Assembly (NCBI RefSeq): GCF_019112545.1
Contig: NW_025064924.1
Coordinates: 169,872 to 211,545 of the forward strand
Reading direction: 5' to 3'
DNA: 41,674 nucleotides
Source: Guyanagaster necrorhizus
Taxonomy: Eukaryota > Basidiomycota > Agaricomycetes > Agaricales > Physalacriaceae
Shown here: in pieces, positions 1 through 10,759 of the stretch
Layout of the letters: each line of letters opens with the position of its first letter
Position numbering within the stretch: position 1 is the stretch's first letter
Translations under genes and position numbers: made by a program
Notes under the pieces: generated by a model
What the model was told of the DNA's origin: nothing
Databases searched by the model: none
Seen by the model: only the letters and a program-made list of their open reading frames with translations

Positions 1-87
1 TCGAAGTAATACGAAATGTATTTAAGTAGAACGTTTCTCTCTCGAGAGGCTAATTCTAGTTCTCTGTTACATTACTCTGCTCTCTAC

Positions 88-267
88 TTACAACACTAAC
101 TTTACCTTTGGCTCTCTGAGGTTCGTCTCCGGTGACGGTTGCGCGGGGCGCAATCTAAACCGATACTGCCGTTCATTCGTGTACAGAGCCTCCGACTCAT
201 CAACTGGAAGTGAAAGAATAGTTTGGAGAGCGGCAAAAACAGAAAGCAAAGTAAATATCTTCGTCAT
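88..267 (-). CDS. Short secreted protein N-terminus or 59-aa secreted peptide
   Basis: Read from ATG at 267 this frame starts MTKIFTLLSVFAALQTILSL, a classic signal peptide: a Lys near the N-terminus, then a hydrophobic core of about 15 residues, then a probable cleavage site before a polar Glu/Arg/Pro-rich segment. The ATG follows a CACC context. The frame ends at TAA 88-90 after 59 codons. It also contains a possible splice donor (GTAAAG, just after the EPK codons), so the gene may continue beyond the left edge of the window. No family is recognisable from so little sequence. The call of a secreted product rests on the leader only. Confidence 0.4.
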   Translation of the reverse strand: MTKIFTLLSVFAALQTILSLPVDESEALYTNERQYRFRLRPAQPSPETNLREPKVKLVL

Positions 268-497
268 GGTGCCACAGGGACTGAGGTGAAAGTGATATGA
301 GGAAAAGAAGCGGTCGTTTTATAACCGATGTTTTATCTAGGAAACAAATTTCCAAGAAAGAGCCCATCAGAATACCGTGAGACATAGAAGAAGGATGGAG
401 GTCTCACACTTAAAAGTCTAGAAATCACAATTACATACTGGGGCAGCATCATGGAGGTTTGACAGCCTTTGGAAACCTTGTTCATCAGATTCTGCGC

Positions 498-878
498 CTA
501 AAAGGCGGTGGAAGGGTCAGTATTGTTCCACCTAGTGAGAAACACGAGACAACCACTCGATTTCTTTCGTCTCTGGACTTTTGGTAGGCTGCATCTGTCT
601 CGCAATAAGTGTTAGAATTTAGAAAACACGCATGTGGAGGAGTTGGGGCTGTTGAGAGATTGAACTGTCCATTTGGCTTAGCTGGATCTAAGTCACACGC
701 CTTCTCCACGACCTCAATGTCCCATTCGGATGCTTGCCCAAGCTCTGGTGTCAGAGGAGCACCTAATTGCTTCTGAGTATCGCGAGTGGGGGGGATGGAT
801 CATCATCGGCGCAAAATTTTGCCAGATTCTGATTATCTTCACATCTTCGCCTCTGGCAAAGAACCTCCTGATCTTCAT
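498..878 (-). CDS. Small hypothetical protein, three-exon model
   Basis: Exons 843-878, 630-772 and 498-588 join in frame to 89 aa ending in TAG. The introns (773-842 and 589-629) are GT-AG, and the second holds a TCTAAC branch-like site. The best coding stretch is exon 2, with segments such as LTPELGQASEWDIEVVEKAC and LDPAKPNGQF. If intron 1 is not removed, a run of seven C at about 790-796 breaks the frame, so an alternative reading is a frameshifted longer exon. No domain recognised. It is transcribed towards the secreted-peptide ORF at the window edge. Confidence 0.35.
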
Positions 879-943
879 GATTCGTCGGCAAAATCCATGT
901 ATTTCTGATCCCGATGGCGTTGGCTAATGGGATATCGCTCTAG

Positions 944-1187
944 CTGGACCATGCAACGCAGGAAGCATGGGCAGCTGAGGCAGATACTGCGATGAAGGAC
1001 GTGATTAAAGCATACGAGAAATGGCGAGCAAAGCATGAGGTTGAACTGTGTATGTCTTGATTGATCGTACTCAGCAACTTCTAAATTAGGGGAATGGCTG
1101 AAAAGGTGGGAGAAGATGAAGAACCTGACTTTTGACACCATTCGGCGTCCCACTGAACGATTGTACACTATCGCTGCCTCAGGCTAG
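944..1187 (+). CDS. 3' exons of an unrecognised gene (or a short gene)
   Basis: Two pieces, 944-1049 and 1090-1187, splice in frame (donor GTATGT, acceptor ATTAG, a 40-nt intron) and read a charged helical stretch including EAWAAEADTAMKDVIKAYEK, then WEWLKRWEKMKNLTFDTIRR, then a TAG stop. The first piece is preceded by an acceptor-like CTCTAG, but no upstream exon with matching phase was found. A start at ATG 992 would give only 51 aa. It converges on the M28 protease gene, whose stop lies 82 bp further on. Codon-like composition is clear; family and 5' end are unknown. It could be a remnant. Confidence 0.35.
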
Positions 1188-1268
1188 TGATTCAGGACGT
1201 AAGCAAAAGACGCAGATACAGAGAGCATCCGATACTATATAATAAATTACTCCTATATCTGAAGACCT

Positions 1269-4200
1269 TTATGCCTTGATTTTCTCCACAAGGTTATCCA
1301 GAAGATCCTTGAGCCGAGCAGCTTCATACTTAGCCAGAGTAGCATTTCCATCAATAGTAATAGACTCGGTCAAGGCGGGCAATGTAGTCGCGCCATACCC
1401 TAGGAACAATCAAACCAGATACTTCAATGCAACCAAAAAAAATACTCACCAAGCCATTTCCCAGGCGCTACACCCAGATGCTTGAACCACTCGCGCTCCG
1501 GTATCCCATCCTCCGAGATGAATCCTCGTTCAAAGGTAACCAATTTCTGATTAACGGCACGAAGACACTTCACGGCTTCTTTCATTTCGCCGATAGGGAA
1601 GTGGGAAAAGCGCCGAATCTCTGCTTTAACACATCCGCGACGAGATTCCTTAAAGCCAGCTTGTAAAGCGATTCCATAAAGCATTTCATTTTCTGCCACT
1701 TCTTGTCGCCAAGCAGGAAGACGTCCTATACGGTGCTCGAATCCGGCGTGGTGGACCCGGCGTTCCTCTTCCGCAGGCTGATGTTGTTCTTCGCGGCGAT
1801 GAGGCTCGCAAGGATGTCCTAAAGCCTTCCTGACTTTGCAGTAAGCCTTTCGGAGCTTCTTCTTCAGCTTCTTCATCTTTGATGCTTCTTTCCTCCATTT
1901 TTTGATGACCTTGATGATATTCCGCTCCGCCGCGAGTTTCTCATAATCCAGAGCCAGACTGGCAGCTTGCAGAGAATGAATAGATTGCCGGAGAGGTGAC
2001 AAGTCGATATCCACGGATTGTGCCGATACAAGATTCTCCACGCTGCAGGTATCTTCAGCTGTGTTTCATCAAAGATAACAAAAGGAAACGCACTTGTCCA
2101 AATAATTCTCGAGCTCATACGAGTAATGCGTCGTGTTGAAAGGAAGAACGACGTTATCAGCCAGACGAAGAACTTGAAGTCCAAGATGCTTCGCAACAGC
2201 GGTCTAACAAAGGACGATAAGCGATCCAACACCTCCGCTTTCGAAGGCAACGCGCATACATGACGGAAGAAACCGGGATCCCCGTATAATTCCATCCAGC
2301 GCTCGGAATCGTACACAGAATGATAATGATAGACCGGATCGTTTATGGTCTGACCGAATCCGCCATTGGTACTGGAAATCTGTACATTTGATAAGTATGA
2401 AAGTCTGCAAGTGCGCACGGAAAACGTACCCCCAGGCGTTGCAAAAACACGGTATAGTCACTGCCAGAACCCAATACACCAACACCGAGCGCATCAACGG
2501 CATTAGCGTGGGCCTCACTCCTGGCTACAACATCTGGATCTATAACAGTCTCTCCGTCCTTTCTTGCACCGAAATATGTACCGGTATCTTTGGTCGCATC
2601 CCAAAGTGTGCGATCTTTGTCTGTTGGATGCGGAATATCGAGCGCAGTTTGCTGCACAAGATGGGCAAGCAGAGGAGAAGCCTGGGCGCTGTACCTGGAG
2701 CCACCAACAGAGACATCTATGTTACGTACAAGTTAGCCTCTATCAACGTGAGAATGTTCCCGTACACCTACCAAGATTCACATACGCAACAACATATTTG
2801 TCAATGAATTCTGCAAAGTCTTCGCCCCACTCGGTGCTTCCAATGAGGCCATACTGTACGGTTATGAATCTGAGACGGACAACAAGGGCAGAAAGACTTA
2901 TCCTACCTCTTCGGCATCCCAACTGGCAATAACGATCGTACGAAGTGGCTTCCAACCTTTCCTCATCAAAACACCAAACCCTCGGATAGTCTCAGCTATC
3001 GACGCAGTTCCACTGGTGGGATCTGCTGCACCCATAACCTAATTTCGATAATTAAAATGTGAAGAACGCCACAACAATGATCGGGAATTTCATACCCAAG
3101 CTAGAAGATAATTCAGACTCGGGGACGACACCAAAAAGCGATACTCACCGTCTCTATGATTTCCAACAACCACAATCTCGTCAGTGATGAAGCCTGGAAT
3201 AACTGCCATCGTATTCCAAATCGGTATGACCCTGTCATCGACTGACGTTCATTTAGATATGAGCGTCAGTGCATGACGAAAGTGAACAGGCTCACCATGG
3301 TTGACCAACCTAACATTGATTTCTCCTGTCTCTGCCAAATCCAAGAGTTTTTGAGCATTGGCCCAAGAAAAAGGAAGACTGGGTATCGAAGGACTGTTCA
3401 GTGCCTCCGTGCGCGTAACATTTTCATACGAAGGATATCCTGGAGTTGTCGGATCACCAGGATACATACTGATGAATTGCACGCTACCACGCTGGACCGA
3501 GGTAGGGCTTCGAGCAGGACCATCGGGATACGGCTTGTAACCATTCTCCACAGTTACAACGCCATCATCGCGAATGTCACTATATATAAGAATACCAGCA
3601 GCCCCAACCTCTTGTGCTCCTTTGACCTTGAGTCCGCGGAAATTGCCACCGTATCTGGCCAAGATGATTGAACCAGTGAGATTAACGCCTAAAATCTATC
3701 AAAAATGGTGCAAGAGCACGACAAAAGCACTTTAGCTTGCCTTTGGCAATAAGGGCATCATAATCCTAGCAGCATGTCAATGGAAAGACGGGTTTCAAGC
3801 ATAACAAGCAGCTTGCCTCTTTCAAACCATAGTTTGCGTAGACAAGCTAGTGAAACATGATCAGATGGAGGCACAGTGAGTGTCACGGCAAGGACGACTC
3901 ACCTTTCCAGTGACATCGCCACCCTTGCTCAAACCGTGGAAGGTGGGCACAAAATCGTAATATTCGCCAGCCTCCGGGTCAGTGTCGCCAGCGTGCTCCG
4001 TCAAGTCCGCATCCCAAATGACATTTCCCTCTGGATCCAAAGCCTGCACGGCACGATCAAGTGGTGTATTCATGACTGGGTAATAAACATCGATCCAAGC
4101 CTGCGCCGTGAACGTTTTCGGAATGGACAGGGTGGCACTCTGAGATTCCGGCGACCCGGCAGGGAATATAGGATCCTCGGTCGGCGGTTGGACGCCAAGC

Positions 4201-4602
4201 TCAGTCTGTAGGAAGTGCAAAAAGTCTTTTGCGGTGGACAGGTCGGTTGTTGAACCTGCGAGATGCGGTTCCGCAGTATAGTGCCGTGATGTCGCTATAC
4301 ACGCCTCCTCATTCGGTACAGACCTGCAAACGTTCCAGCATGAGAAAACTAGGGGTGATCCCAGATAATACGCACAGAAAGACATTCTCAGCTCGCTTCC
4401 CAACAAGAGGCTTGTATTTCTTGGGATGCTCAACGTCGAGCAAGTGCAATGGTCGCAGAACAGAATGGAGGACCACGACCACAGTACAAAGAGCAAGGAC
4501 TAGCTTGACGATGCTCCATCGACGCGCTGCAACACCCTTCGACGTTGTTGCCGGCGCCGGAATCGCTTTGCTGTCGTTGTAGAAGGATTTCTCGTCCGCC
4601 AT
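1269..4602 (-). CDS. M28 zinc peptidase, glutamate carboxypeptidase II / transferrin-receptor-like
   Basis: Fourteen exons: 4376-4602, 3903-4323, 3817-3846, 3741-3765, 3296-3688, 3149-3241, 3096-3100, 2907-3038, 2772-2853, 2430-2716, 2260-2379, 2094-2203, 1450-2042, 1269-1399. They sum to 882 codons plus stop. The product is a type II membrane protein: cytosolic tail, one membrane helix (about 31-49), PA domain around the [15 protein letters not shown] motif, M28 peptidase domain, and a C-terminal dimerisation domain with a basic Lys/Arg-rich insert. By homology to human GCPII all five metal ligands are present: H394 (NHRD), D404 (AADP), E442 with catalytic E441 (DAEE), D470, H585 (YHYHSVY). 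It should cleave C-terminal acidic or other residues from peptides outside the cytosol, perhaps in the vacuolar lumen as for fungal relatives. Substrate is inferred only. The ATG at 4602 was chosen because the TM follows it directly; an in-frame ATG sits 5 codons upstream. Confidence 0.93.
3039..3148 (-). other. Five-nucleotide microexon with flanking introns
   Basis: Between the HRD and VMGAADP parts of the M28 active site the only in-frame solution is intron 3101-3148 (GTGAGT...TCTAG), exon CTTGG at 3096-3100, then intron 3039-3095 (GTATGA...ATTAG). The five bases complete Ala and supply Trp, giving the family motif NHRD-AW-VMGAADP. Skipping them shifts the frame and destroys the metal-binding site. 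Both introns have canonical ends. Confidence 0.85.
3689..3816 (-). other. Two consecutive GC-AG introns
   Basis: Intron 3766-3816 has donor GAG|GCAAGC and intron 3689-3740 has donor AAAG|GCAAGC; both end in TAG. They bracket a 25-nt exon. Removing them gives [19 protein letters not shown], the expected PA-domain sequence. No GT donor nearby keeps the frame. Confidence 0.8.
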
Positions 4603-4976
4603 GGCAGTTAGAAACAAAAGTCACTTGAGATAGATAGACAGACGTCACTGATCACGGTATTCCCCCACATGTCGTTGCCGATTATCAGGCAGGCAAAGGC
4701 AGTTTCAAACCCTGCGTGCAAACAACGATAAAGGGATTTGGTGAATTTCTAACCGAGATAGCGCAACGCAGCACGGCATAGCTGACGCCATTCGTGATGG
4801 TCTCGGCAAAAAGGATAAAAAATGTCGGAGTAAGGTCGGAGTGAAAACAACTAAGGGCACAAACTTCGGCCGAGCGTGCACTAAACGATTCATACTTTCA
4901 CGGTACTAATACAACAAAGCCGATTGAATGTATAATCGTCACAAAAAACAGAGTAGATACTAGCTCGAAGTTCACG
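4603..4976. other. Intergenic region
   Basis: This is the 5' flank of the M28 protease gene and the 3' flank of the next leftward gene. I see no convincing ORF, RNA gene or clear TATA box; the short ORFs here are not coding-like. Confidence 0.5.
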
Positions 4977-7386
4977 TCATGAAATATGTTCAGTAGCCGC
5001 CGTCGTAAGCGTCGATATCTGCAGGAAAGCATCGAACAACGAAGGGACAAAAAATGGCTGTCTGCATTCCCGCCTTATATCACTCAAATTCAGCTCCAGT
5101 TCTTGACGCCGCTTTCGTTCAGCCTCCAGCTCCACTTCTACTTTTCTCAGTCGGGACCTCGTTACTAGAAGAATATGGTGACGATTTGCAGACCCCACAT
5201 GTTGGAGAAACATACCAAAAGTATCTATAGAGGGATCCCGTTCGGGGAGAGTGACACCCAAGCGTCTCAGTGATTCCTCTTGTTCAGCTAGGGTGTCGAC
5301 CATGGTAAGGAGTTCTTCAGATCGTTCAATGTACTCTTTCAACGCCTCCAATTTAACTCGTTCGTCCGAGGGACTAGCGCCTCGCCTTACTCTTTTTGCT
5401 GAAGGTGGAGGGGAAACTGAACGTGAATTTGTAGATCGCTTCCCAGTCTTATACTGATGTCAGTGAAATATATAAGAACCTCGAAACAAGGACCTACCAC
5501 GACGCTGACGGGTGGTGTTTGTTGTGCCGGTGTGCTCGGAGTTTCCAGGTCCTACAAGTTATGGATCAGCGAACAAAACAAATAATTAATTGATGGATGT
5601 ACTGACCATCGATACCTTATCTACGTTAGCTTGCTGTGGATCGGATACAGTCTAGAGAGGCAAAGGTCAGGTCAAAGAAGGGAGGAAGACCCTGAAACGT
5701 ACGCTGGACACGTTTCCGCCCTGACCAATGATAAGATCAATAATATCTACTTCTTCATGATACATATCCACGTTGACTTACTCGATCGTCAATCAGCAGG
5801 TCGGCATGATCGTCGCCTTCTTCATAATTCAATCCTGGCGGTGGGCTTGAAGCAAGTATTACGGGAGAAGTCGTCATTTGCGTGGGTATCTTGAAGGGTG
5901 AGGATAATTGCGTGGCTAGTGATTGCCTCTCTTTAATCAATGCAAGCTGAATGTGCGGTAAGGGACTGGACGGTGGTGTAGACCGGATGGAATGTCGATC
6001 GTGAGAGGAAGCGCGCGGGGTGGAATGGATAGAGGCAGAACGGTTACGTGGAGGCGTTGACCGAATGGAATGGTAAGATGGAGAGCCGGTCCATGCATGG
6101 TCATTGAGATCTTTCTCTGTCTCGGTCGATACAGCTGGAACCAGGGACGTATGCAGAGGAGACGCTCCATGCAGGACAGGAAGACTGGGGACTACAAGGG
6201 CTGGATCCGGTTCAAAAGACTCCTCCCCAAATAAATCTTCTATCACCTTTTCAATGGAGTCCTCTTCCCAATCGCTCGAAGTAGATGAAGCGACAGCGTT
6301 CATACTGGAGTCGTTCACCATCGGAGTGGCGCCCGTTGATGAGTCGACAGAAGGCGCAAGATCCACGACAGGATCCGATGATTTCTCTACTATTGTGGTG
6401 TCGAAAGAAATGTCCCCATCACGATTTTCTACAGCAGAGAAGTCACCGGATTCGACAGAAGCAGACATGTCTCTGCCTACCAACCCCAGTGGATCTATGG
6501 CATCTAAAGCTAGCAGACGTGGTGAAGTAGGAAGGAGGGAAGCGATTCCTACGTCCATATTTGTGATAAACTTATTTTCATTACTGTATTCCACGAGCCC
6601 CGTTTGTGAAGCTATAGACACCATTGTGGATTGATCCAGCGCCCGAACAGCGTGTCTATTTACACTCAAGATGCTTGCAAGTCTGTCGGGAAATGTAGAA
6701 GCTGCAGCCTCTGGCAAAACTTGAGGCTGCGGGGGAAAGAATGATTGCTGACGTAGTGATGTCGCAAGGGCAGATCCTGACTAACGGAAGCCTGCCTGAT
6801 TTCCCGGACTCGGATCGGGATGGAATCGATCATTTCTTCGTACCGTACCAACATGAGGTTGGCCGTATCTGTCTGGATCCGGGTTTGTTTTGTCTGCTCT
6901 GAAGATGAGTAGTAAAATCACTTGGAAGAAGACCGAGTAGGACCTACTCTTCATAAAGCTTGACGCTCTCGCTTCATGCAGGACTACAAATAAGTGTGAA
7001 TAATATTGATAGACGTGCCTACACCTACATAGACGTTTCGCAAGTACTGAATCAGGAATTGGGATACAGCCGCTAATTTTGCGTCTCAGAATTGCGTATA
7101 AAGGCTGAGAAGAATATCATTATGTTGCTCCTGCTAAATGAGATGCACCTACACTGTCCACATAACTCGTCCAGTAGAACTCTATCACTCCAGGAGCAAT
7201 GACATGGATATGACTTTGCTGAGGCAGAGAAAGGCCAAGGGTCCTCGCATCAGCTTTGGCGACTCAACGAGCAGAAACCAAGTTTTCCAGAGCAAAAAGG
7301 GTCTCCTTTCCACGACAGTAGGATATTCTGACCGTTAACAGTGGGGAACGACGCAGACGCCCTCCAAGTCCTCCTTGATCAGCCAT
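4977..7386 (-). CDS. Hypothetical 636-aa protein, disordered middle and C-terminal coiled coil
   Basis: Nine exons (7279-7386, 7153-7218, 7029-7104, 6948-6983, 6786-6898, 5782-6726, 5616-5651, 5498-5551, 4977-5453) join without a stop to 636 aa. The N-terminal third is helical and charged (MLVRYEEMIDSIPIRVREIR). The middle is acidic and Ser/Pro-rich with SP and TP sites, including three SIRSTPP or SIHSTPR-like repeats, so it is probably disordered and phosphorylated. A basic patch (AKRVRRG) could be a nuclear localisation signal. The last 130 residues contain a Leu/Glu/Arg coiled coil (EVELEAERKRRQELELNLSD). No enzyme motif or named domain is recognised; a nuclear or scaffold role is a guess. 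Weakest points are the first donor (GTTTCT) and the 130-nt intron 5652-5781, which may hide a further exon. Confidence 0.7.
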
Positions 7387-7840
7387 GAAATAGAAAGCTT
7401 TCAGTAATATCAATGGCACCGAGTGAGTAGAAAATCAAAGATGTAGGCGTAAATACCTTGGGGGGATTATATTTCACGAAATGGTACAAGCACACAAGGG
7501 AAAGAGCGAATTTACAGGAAAATTGGAGTGAGACCAACCTCTTAGCTTGAAGTACCGCTCAGTGATCGGTCCGCTTGATACATCTCAGCTTGAAGCATCC
7601 GATGCTCTTCCTCTCAACATTGCGAACGATAGCGCGCAAACGCAGAAGAAGCTTGGGGAATAGCTTTCCATGCTAGTTGGGAAGAATGGCAAGCTCGTAA
7701 CACATTAATGTGGTGAGTGAGTCAAAGAGATTTTGTTACATGTGGTGGACTATTCATAGTATCTCCAGGAGACTAGAAATACATACTTTCGTTGTACATA
7801 TGATAATGGTCGAGTGATGTAAATAAACTACAGAATTGGA
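7387..7840. other. Intergenic region
   Basis: 5' flank of the 636-aa protein gene. No ORF with coding character, RNA gene or repeat was recognised. Confidence 0.4.
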
Positions 7841-8059
7841 TTAATACGACTCGAACAAGTTGAAAAGACCGGCGCTGCCGTCACTTGTCATAGAAGACAA
7901 GGAGTCTGGAAGTGAGAGATAACGCAAAGGGTTATCAGCAGCGCGGTCGAGGTACTCCATCGTAGCCGAAGTCAGGCCCGATGGAGAATCGATGTAAGGA
8001 GTTGTAGGTGAGCATGAGCGATAGAATTTCGGTGGGGGTTGAATAATGACAAACACCAT
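7841..8059 (-). CDS. Possible small hypothetical protein (72 aa)
   Basis: A single uninterrupted frame rich in Ser, Pro and acidic residues, with a coding-like tail (PLRYLSLPDSLSSMTSDGSA then FESY and stop). It could be a short gene or the last exon of something larger, but no upstream exon was found. No family recognised. Listed mainly because the adjacent DNA offers nothing better. Confidence 0.2.
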   Translation of the reverse strand: MVFVIIQPPPKFYRSCSPTTPYIDSPSGLTSATMEYLDRAADNPLRYLSLPDSLSSMTSDGSAGLFNLFESY

Positions 8060-8478
8060 CGTTATACGGCCCGGACTTCGCTAGTGTAAATTGTATGTAT
8101 GTGCTTTTCTATACAATGTTTTTATATGTCAAATATAGTTCAATCGTTTCCATCTTCTCAAAATAATGTCCGCCCAGATGAATGAACCATTTTTCCATCA
8201 TTAACCTTCCCATCGCCCCGCCGCCCTCCCTTTGCGGTAAAGCTACGATGACCCTGATCCGGCACACTTATTGACAACTCTGGAATAGTGTAGAGTGACC
8301 TCTTCGAGAATTTGGAAGGGGTAGCGAAGGTCGATTTTGACGAGAAAAGGCGACAAGAGCAAGTACGCGGCTGAGGCTGCGGATGCGGTGGAGGTTTCAG
8401 TGAACATTGACATGTGAGCCGACAGTGTTCAGAGGATATGGACAGCGAGGATGAGAGCATGCCTATTCCAGATGGCTC

Positions 8479-8514
8479 AGGTGGTGGTGGTGGTGGTGGC
8501 GACGGCGGCGGATA
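8479..8514. repeat. GGT/GGC trinucleotide microsatellite
   Basis: A run of GGT units followed by interrupted GGC units. It would be read as poly-Gly on the + strand or poly-Pro on the - strand; neither host frame is convincing as a gene. Confidence 0.8.
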
Positions 8515-8659
8515 TGTGGTGTGGAGGGCGTTGGATGCAGGATGCCCGAGACCCAGGCCAGCTGGCTGTTTACAAAAAGGCCGTCTCGGCGGGTAATTGT
8601 GAGGTAGAGTCGCCCAAGAACTGCAGGGAGAGTGGACGGAACGTCTGTGGCAGCATTGC

Positions 8660-9530
8660 TTTCGCTCTAGCAATGGGAAGTGCCCAAGTCGCCGCTGGTG
8701 GTGCCCGTGCTCCTCGTAGGAAGGGCGCCAAGGCCCAATCCGGCGGGCCACTTCGGACTGGAACATGAATATACAGCCATCGTCAGACGTTGAAGGGTCC
8801 TTAATTCATGTGCACATACCGTTGATAGAAGAGGCCAGTTTTCGACCAGAGTTCGTAGAAAGAATAACAGTGTTTGAGACACCGCGGCGTTTCGAAGCAG
8901 GCGTAGTCACTACGAGTCCGTCAGTCAGTGGACGTCATTATAAGGGAAAATCCATGCCTTCATCATGAGTGACCAATTTGGAACTTGGGTGGCCTAGGCC
9001 TATCCTTTTGTATAGCCCTAGAGGTGTCCCCGTTAAGAGGGTCACAGGCGCTCACGATACGGAATGACTTACTTGACTTTGAAGAACGATGGCATAAGCT
9101 CGGGGAAACAGAGCAGAAGGAGAAAGGCAAAAAGATGGGAGAAGACGAATTGGGACAGGATTTGGCTCTGGAGTGTGACATGGGTGGAGGAGTGGCTACA
9201 GCAATTCTCGCCTCCTCATGGGCAAAAAAGTTGAAGGGGAATGTAATACCAAGGCCAATGAATACCTTGAAGGAAAAGAGCGACTAATGAAAAACATTTC
9301 ATGCAAGAAAAGGCGACTGACCTCTATAGTCGTCCTTGAGACAGCATGATTGCAAGGAGACATGGTGACAGAAGATATAGAGGGTGCAAATATGCAGAAA
9401 TATATGGGAGCAAATGGAGAGAAGTACTACGAGCTAGTCGTAGATGGTGGTAAAAGGGCAAGAAGTGGGAATGGCAATTACAGAGGCGCGTGTGTTGGTA
9501 AGCATCTCAAGCATGTGACCGTGTTAATAT
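8660..9530 (+). repeat. Diverged direct duplication, copy 1
   Basis: This stretch aligns in order, at roughly 60-70 percent identity by eye, with about 10172-10690. Shared blocks include the CTAGTCGTAGATGG / CTAATCGTAGGTGA region and the GGTAAGCATCTC sequence. Copy 1 has about 300 bp (around 9010-9340) that copy 2 lacks. Two + strand ORFs lie here (8985-9287 and 9350-9676). In the second, the piece EKYYELVVDGGKRARSG corresponds to KHYDLIVGDGRKARSG in copy 2 with mostly conservative changes, and both are followed by the same splice-donor-like GTAAGC. That suggests a degenerate protein-coding family rather than noise. No domain recognised. Confidence 0.55.
8985..9525 (+). CDS. Possible exons of an unrecognised Lys/Glu-rich gene
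   Basis: Two open stretches carry coding-like composition. 8985-9287 includes DFEERWHKLGETEQKEKGKK, and the stretch from about 9350 includes GEKYYELVVDGGKRARSG followed by a GTAAGC donor. Their splicing to each other, the start and the stop are not resolved. Support comes from the second stretch being conserved at amino-acid level, but out of frame, in the duplicated copy near 10.6 kb. Function unknown. Confidence 0.3.
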
Positions 9531-9689
9531 TAGCTTCGTCGGAAAGATATTTGTATCCGGATTCTGGACTTCAAGGAAATCCAAAAACAAAGGAAAAAGC
9601 GGAGGAAGTCGACGGAACCTCCCAACCGAGGGCATTGGCCACTACACCACAAAAAGAGATAAAATGGCCGTCTTGAACCTGAAGCTGTC

Positions 9690-10130
9690 ACGGTGGTTCA
9701 GTATATATATATATTCCCAACGGATAAATCTACAAACTACGAGGTCATCAAGGACGTTGGTATCCTTGCGGTCTGTCTTCTCACAATTTCTTGCACTTTT
9801 CAGTATGCGTATTCCGCCCAGTTATAGGTCAGAATCGGTGTTAGGTGGATATCAAGCGGTCGGAGGCTAGAGTAAAAAATACGCTGCACATAGACAATGG
9901 TAAGGAAGGGGAAGCCAAAAATTCACAGCGCCCACCTTCCCATTTTCAGGAGGGCGCGCGCTGCGATCTCTAGCTGAGAATCGAACTCAGCCTTTGAAAC
10001 CCGGCTACCGCGCTTCGCCGATCAACAGAGTTGAATAGCTATAGAGCAACTAGCCCTAGATTGCCGCAAATTCGTTTACGTGATGCTGACACGGACCAGC
10101 TAGATGTTACGTTTTGACTCAATGCCACGA
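9690..10130. other. Spacer between the duplicated copies with a tRNA-like relic
   Basis: On the minus strand about 9970-10032 reads a D-arm-like hairpin (CGGC...GCCG) and an excellent T-arm (CTGAG-TTCGATT-CTCAG, matching box B). There is no room for an anticodon arm, and the acceptor stem pairs at only about 5 of 7 positions. I read it as a decayed tRNA or tRNA-derived element. A short TA run lies near 9700. Nothing else is seen. Confidence 0.3.
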
Positions 10131-10171
10131 GGGAAATTCGCTGAAGCGTAGTAAAAGTGGGCATATCCAGT

Positions 10172-10690
10172 ATAGCTTTGCTCTCTCTCCAGCCTTGGGA
10201 AGGGCCTACATCACAGCGAGTACTGCTTCTACTGTTCATAGGAGGGCCCCAAGACTCAATCCGTCGTGCCGCTTCGTAATAGAGCCTGAAGGCGGCCGTC
10301 GTCTACCGTTGAAGGATTGTTGAAACAACATAGACGTACCGCTAACTGAAATGCCAGGTTTTCTCCAGATAAACACTAGTGACTGAGACACCACGGTGCT
10401 GCGAAGTAGGCATAGTCACATAGACATATTCACTATGAGTCCCATCAGTAGACGATAGAACGTTCTGATGAAAAATGCATACCTTTATCCAGAGTGAGTG
10501 CTTTGGAATTTGGATTGCCCAAACCAATTCTGCTACAGTTCTGACAATGAATTGTTGGTAAGTCTACCGGTGGGAGGATAAAATGCAGAAAAGCACTACG
10601 ATCTAATCGTAGGTGATGGTAGGAAGGCAAGAAGTGGGTCAGAAGCGCGTGGCTTGGTAAGCATCTCGGACATGTGACCGTATTGAGATT
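10172..10690 (+). repeat. Diverged direct duplication, copy 2
   Basis: Partner of the 8.66-9.53 kb block, shorter because about 300 bp are missing. Frames open in copy 1 are interrupted here by stops and shifts, so this copy is probably d​ead. The GTAAGC donor-like sequence is preserved. Confidence 0.5.
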
Positions 10691-10759
10691 GGGGTTAAGG
10701 TTTTGTCCAAACTTATTCTGTTCCAGGAAAACATCCAACGTTGGAACTTACCAGTGACC

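Noticed and set aside
1..87. LTR remnant at the left edge (GTATTTAAG also present)
   Set aside because: Only a nine-base TATA-like match to the LTRs on the right; no extended similarity.
3273..3671. 132-codon plus-strand ORF
   Set aside because: Antisense shadow of the PA-domain exon of the M28 peptidase.
6104..6634. 176-codon plus-strand ORF
   Set aside because: Antisense to the large third-quarter exon of the 636-aa protein gene, which has consistent splicing at both ends; this is a mirror of Ser-rich codons.
8158..8766. 202-codon minus-strand ORF with poly-Pro
   Set aside because: Its length is helped by the GGT/GGC microsatellite and the frame has no family motif; it also runs across the boundary of the duplicated block.
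9970..10032. Functional tRNA on the minus strand
   Set aside because: T-arm and D-arm are good but there is no anticodon arm and the acceptor stem mismatches; kept only as a relic.
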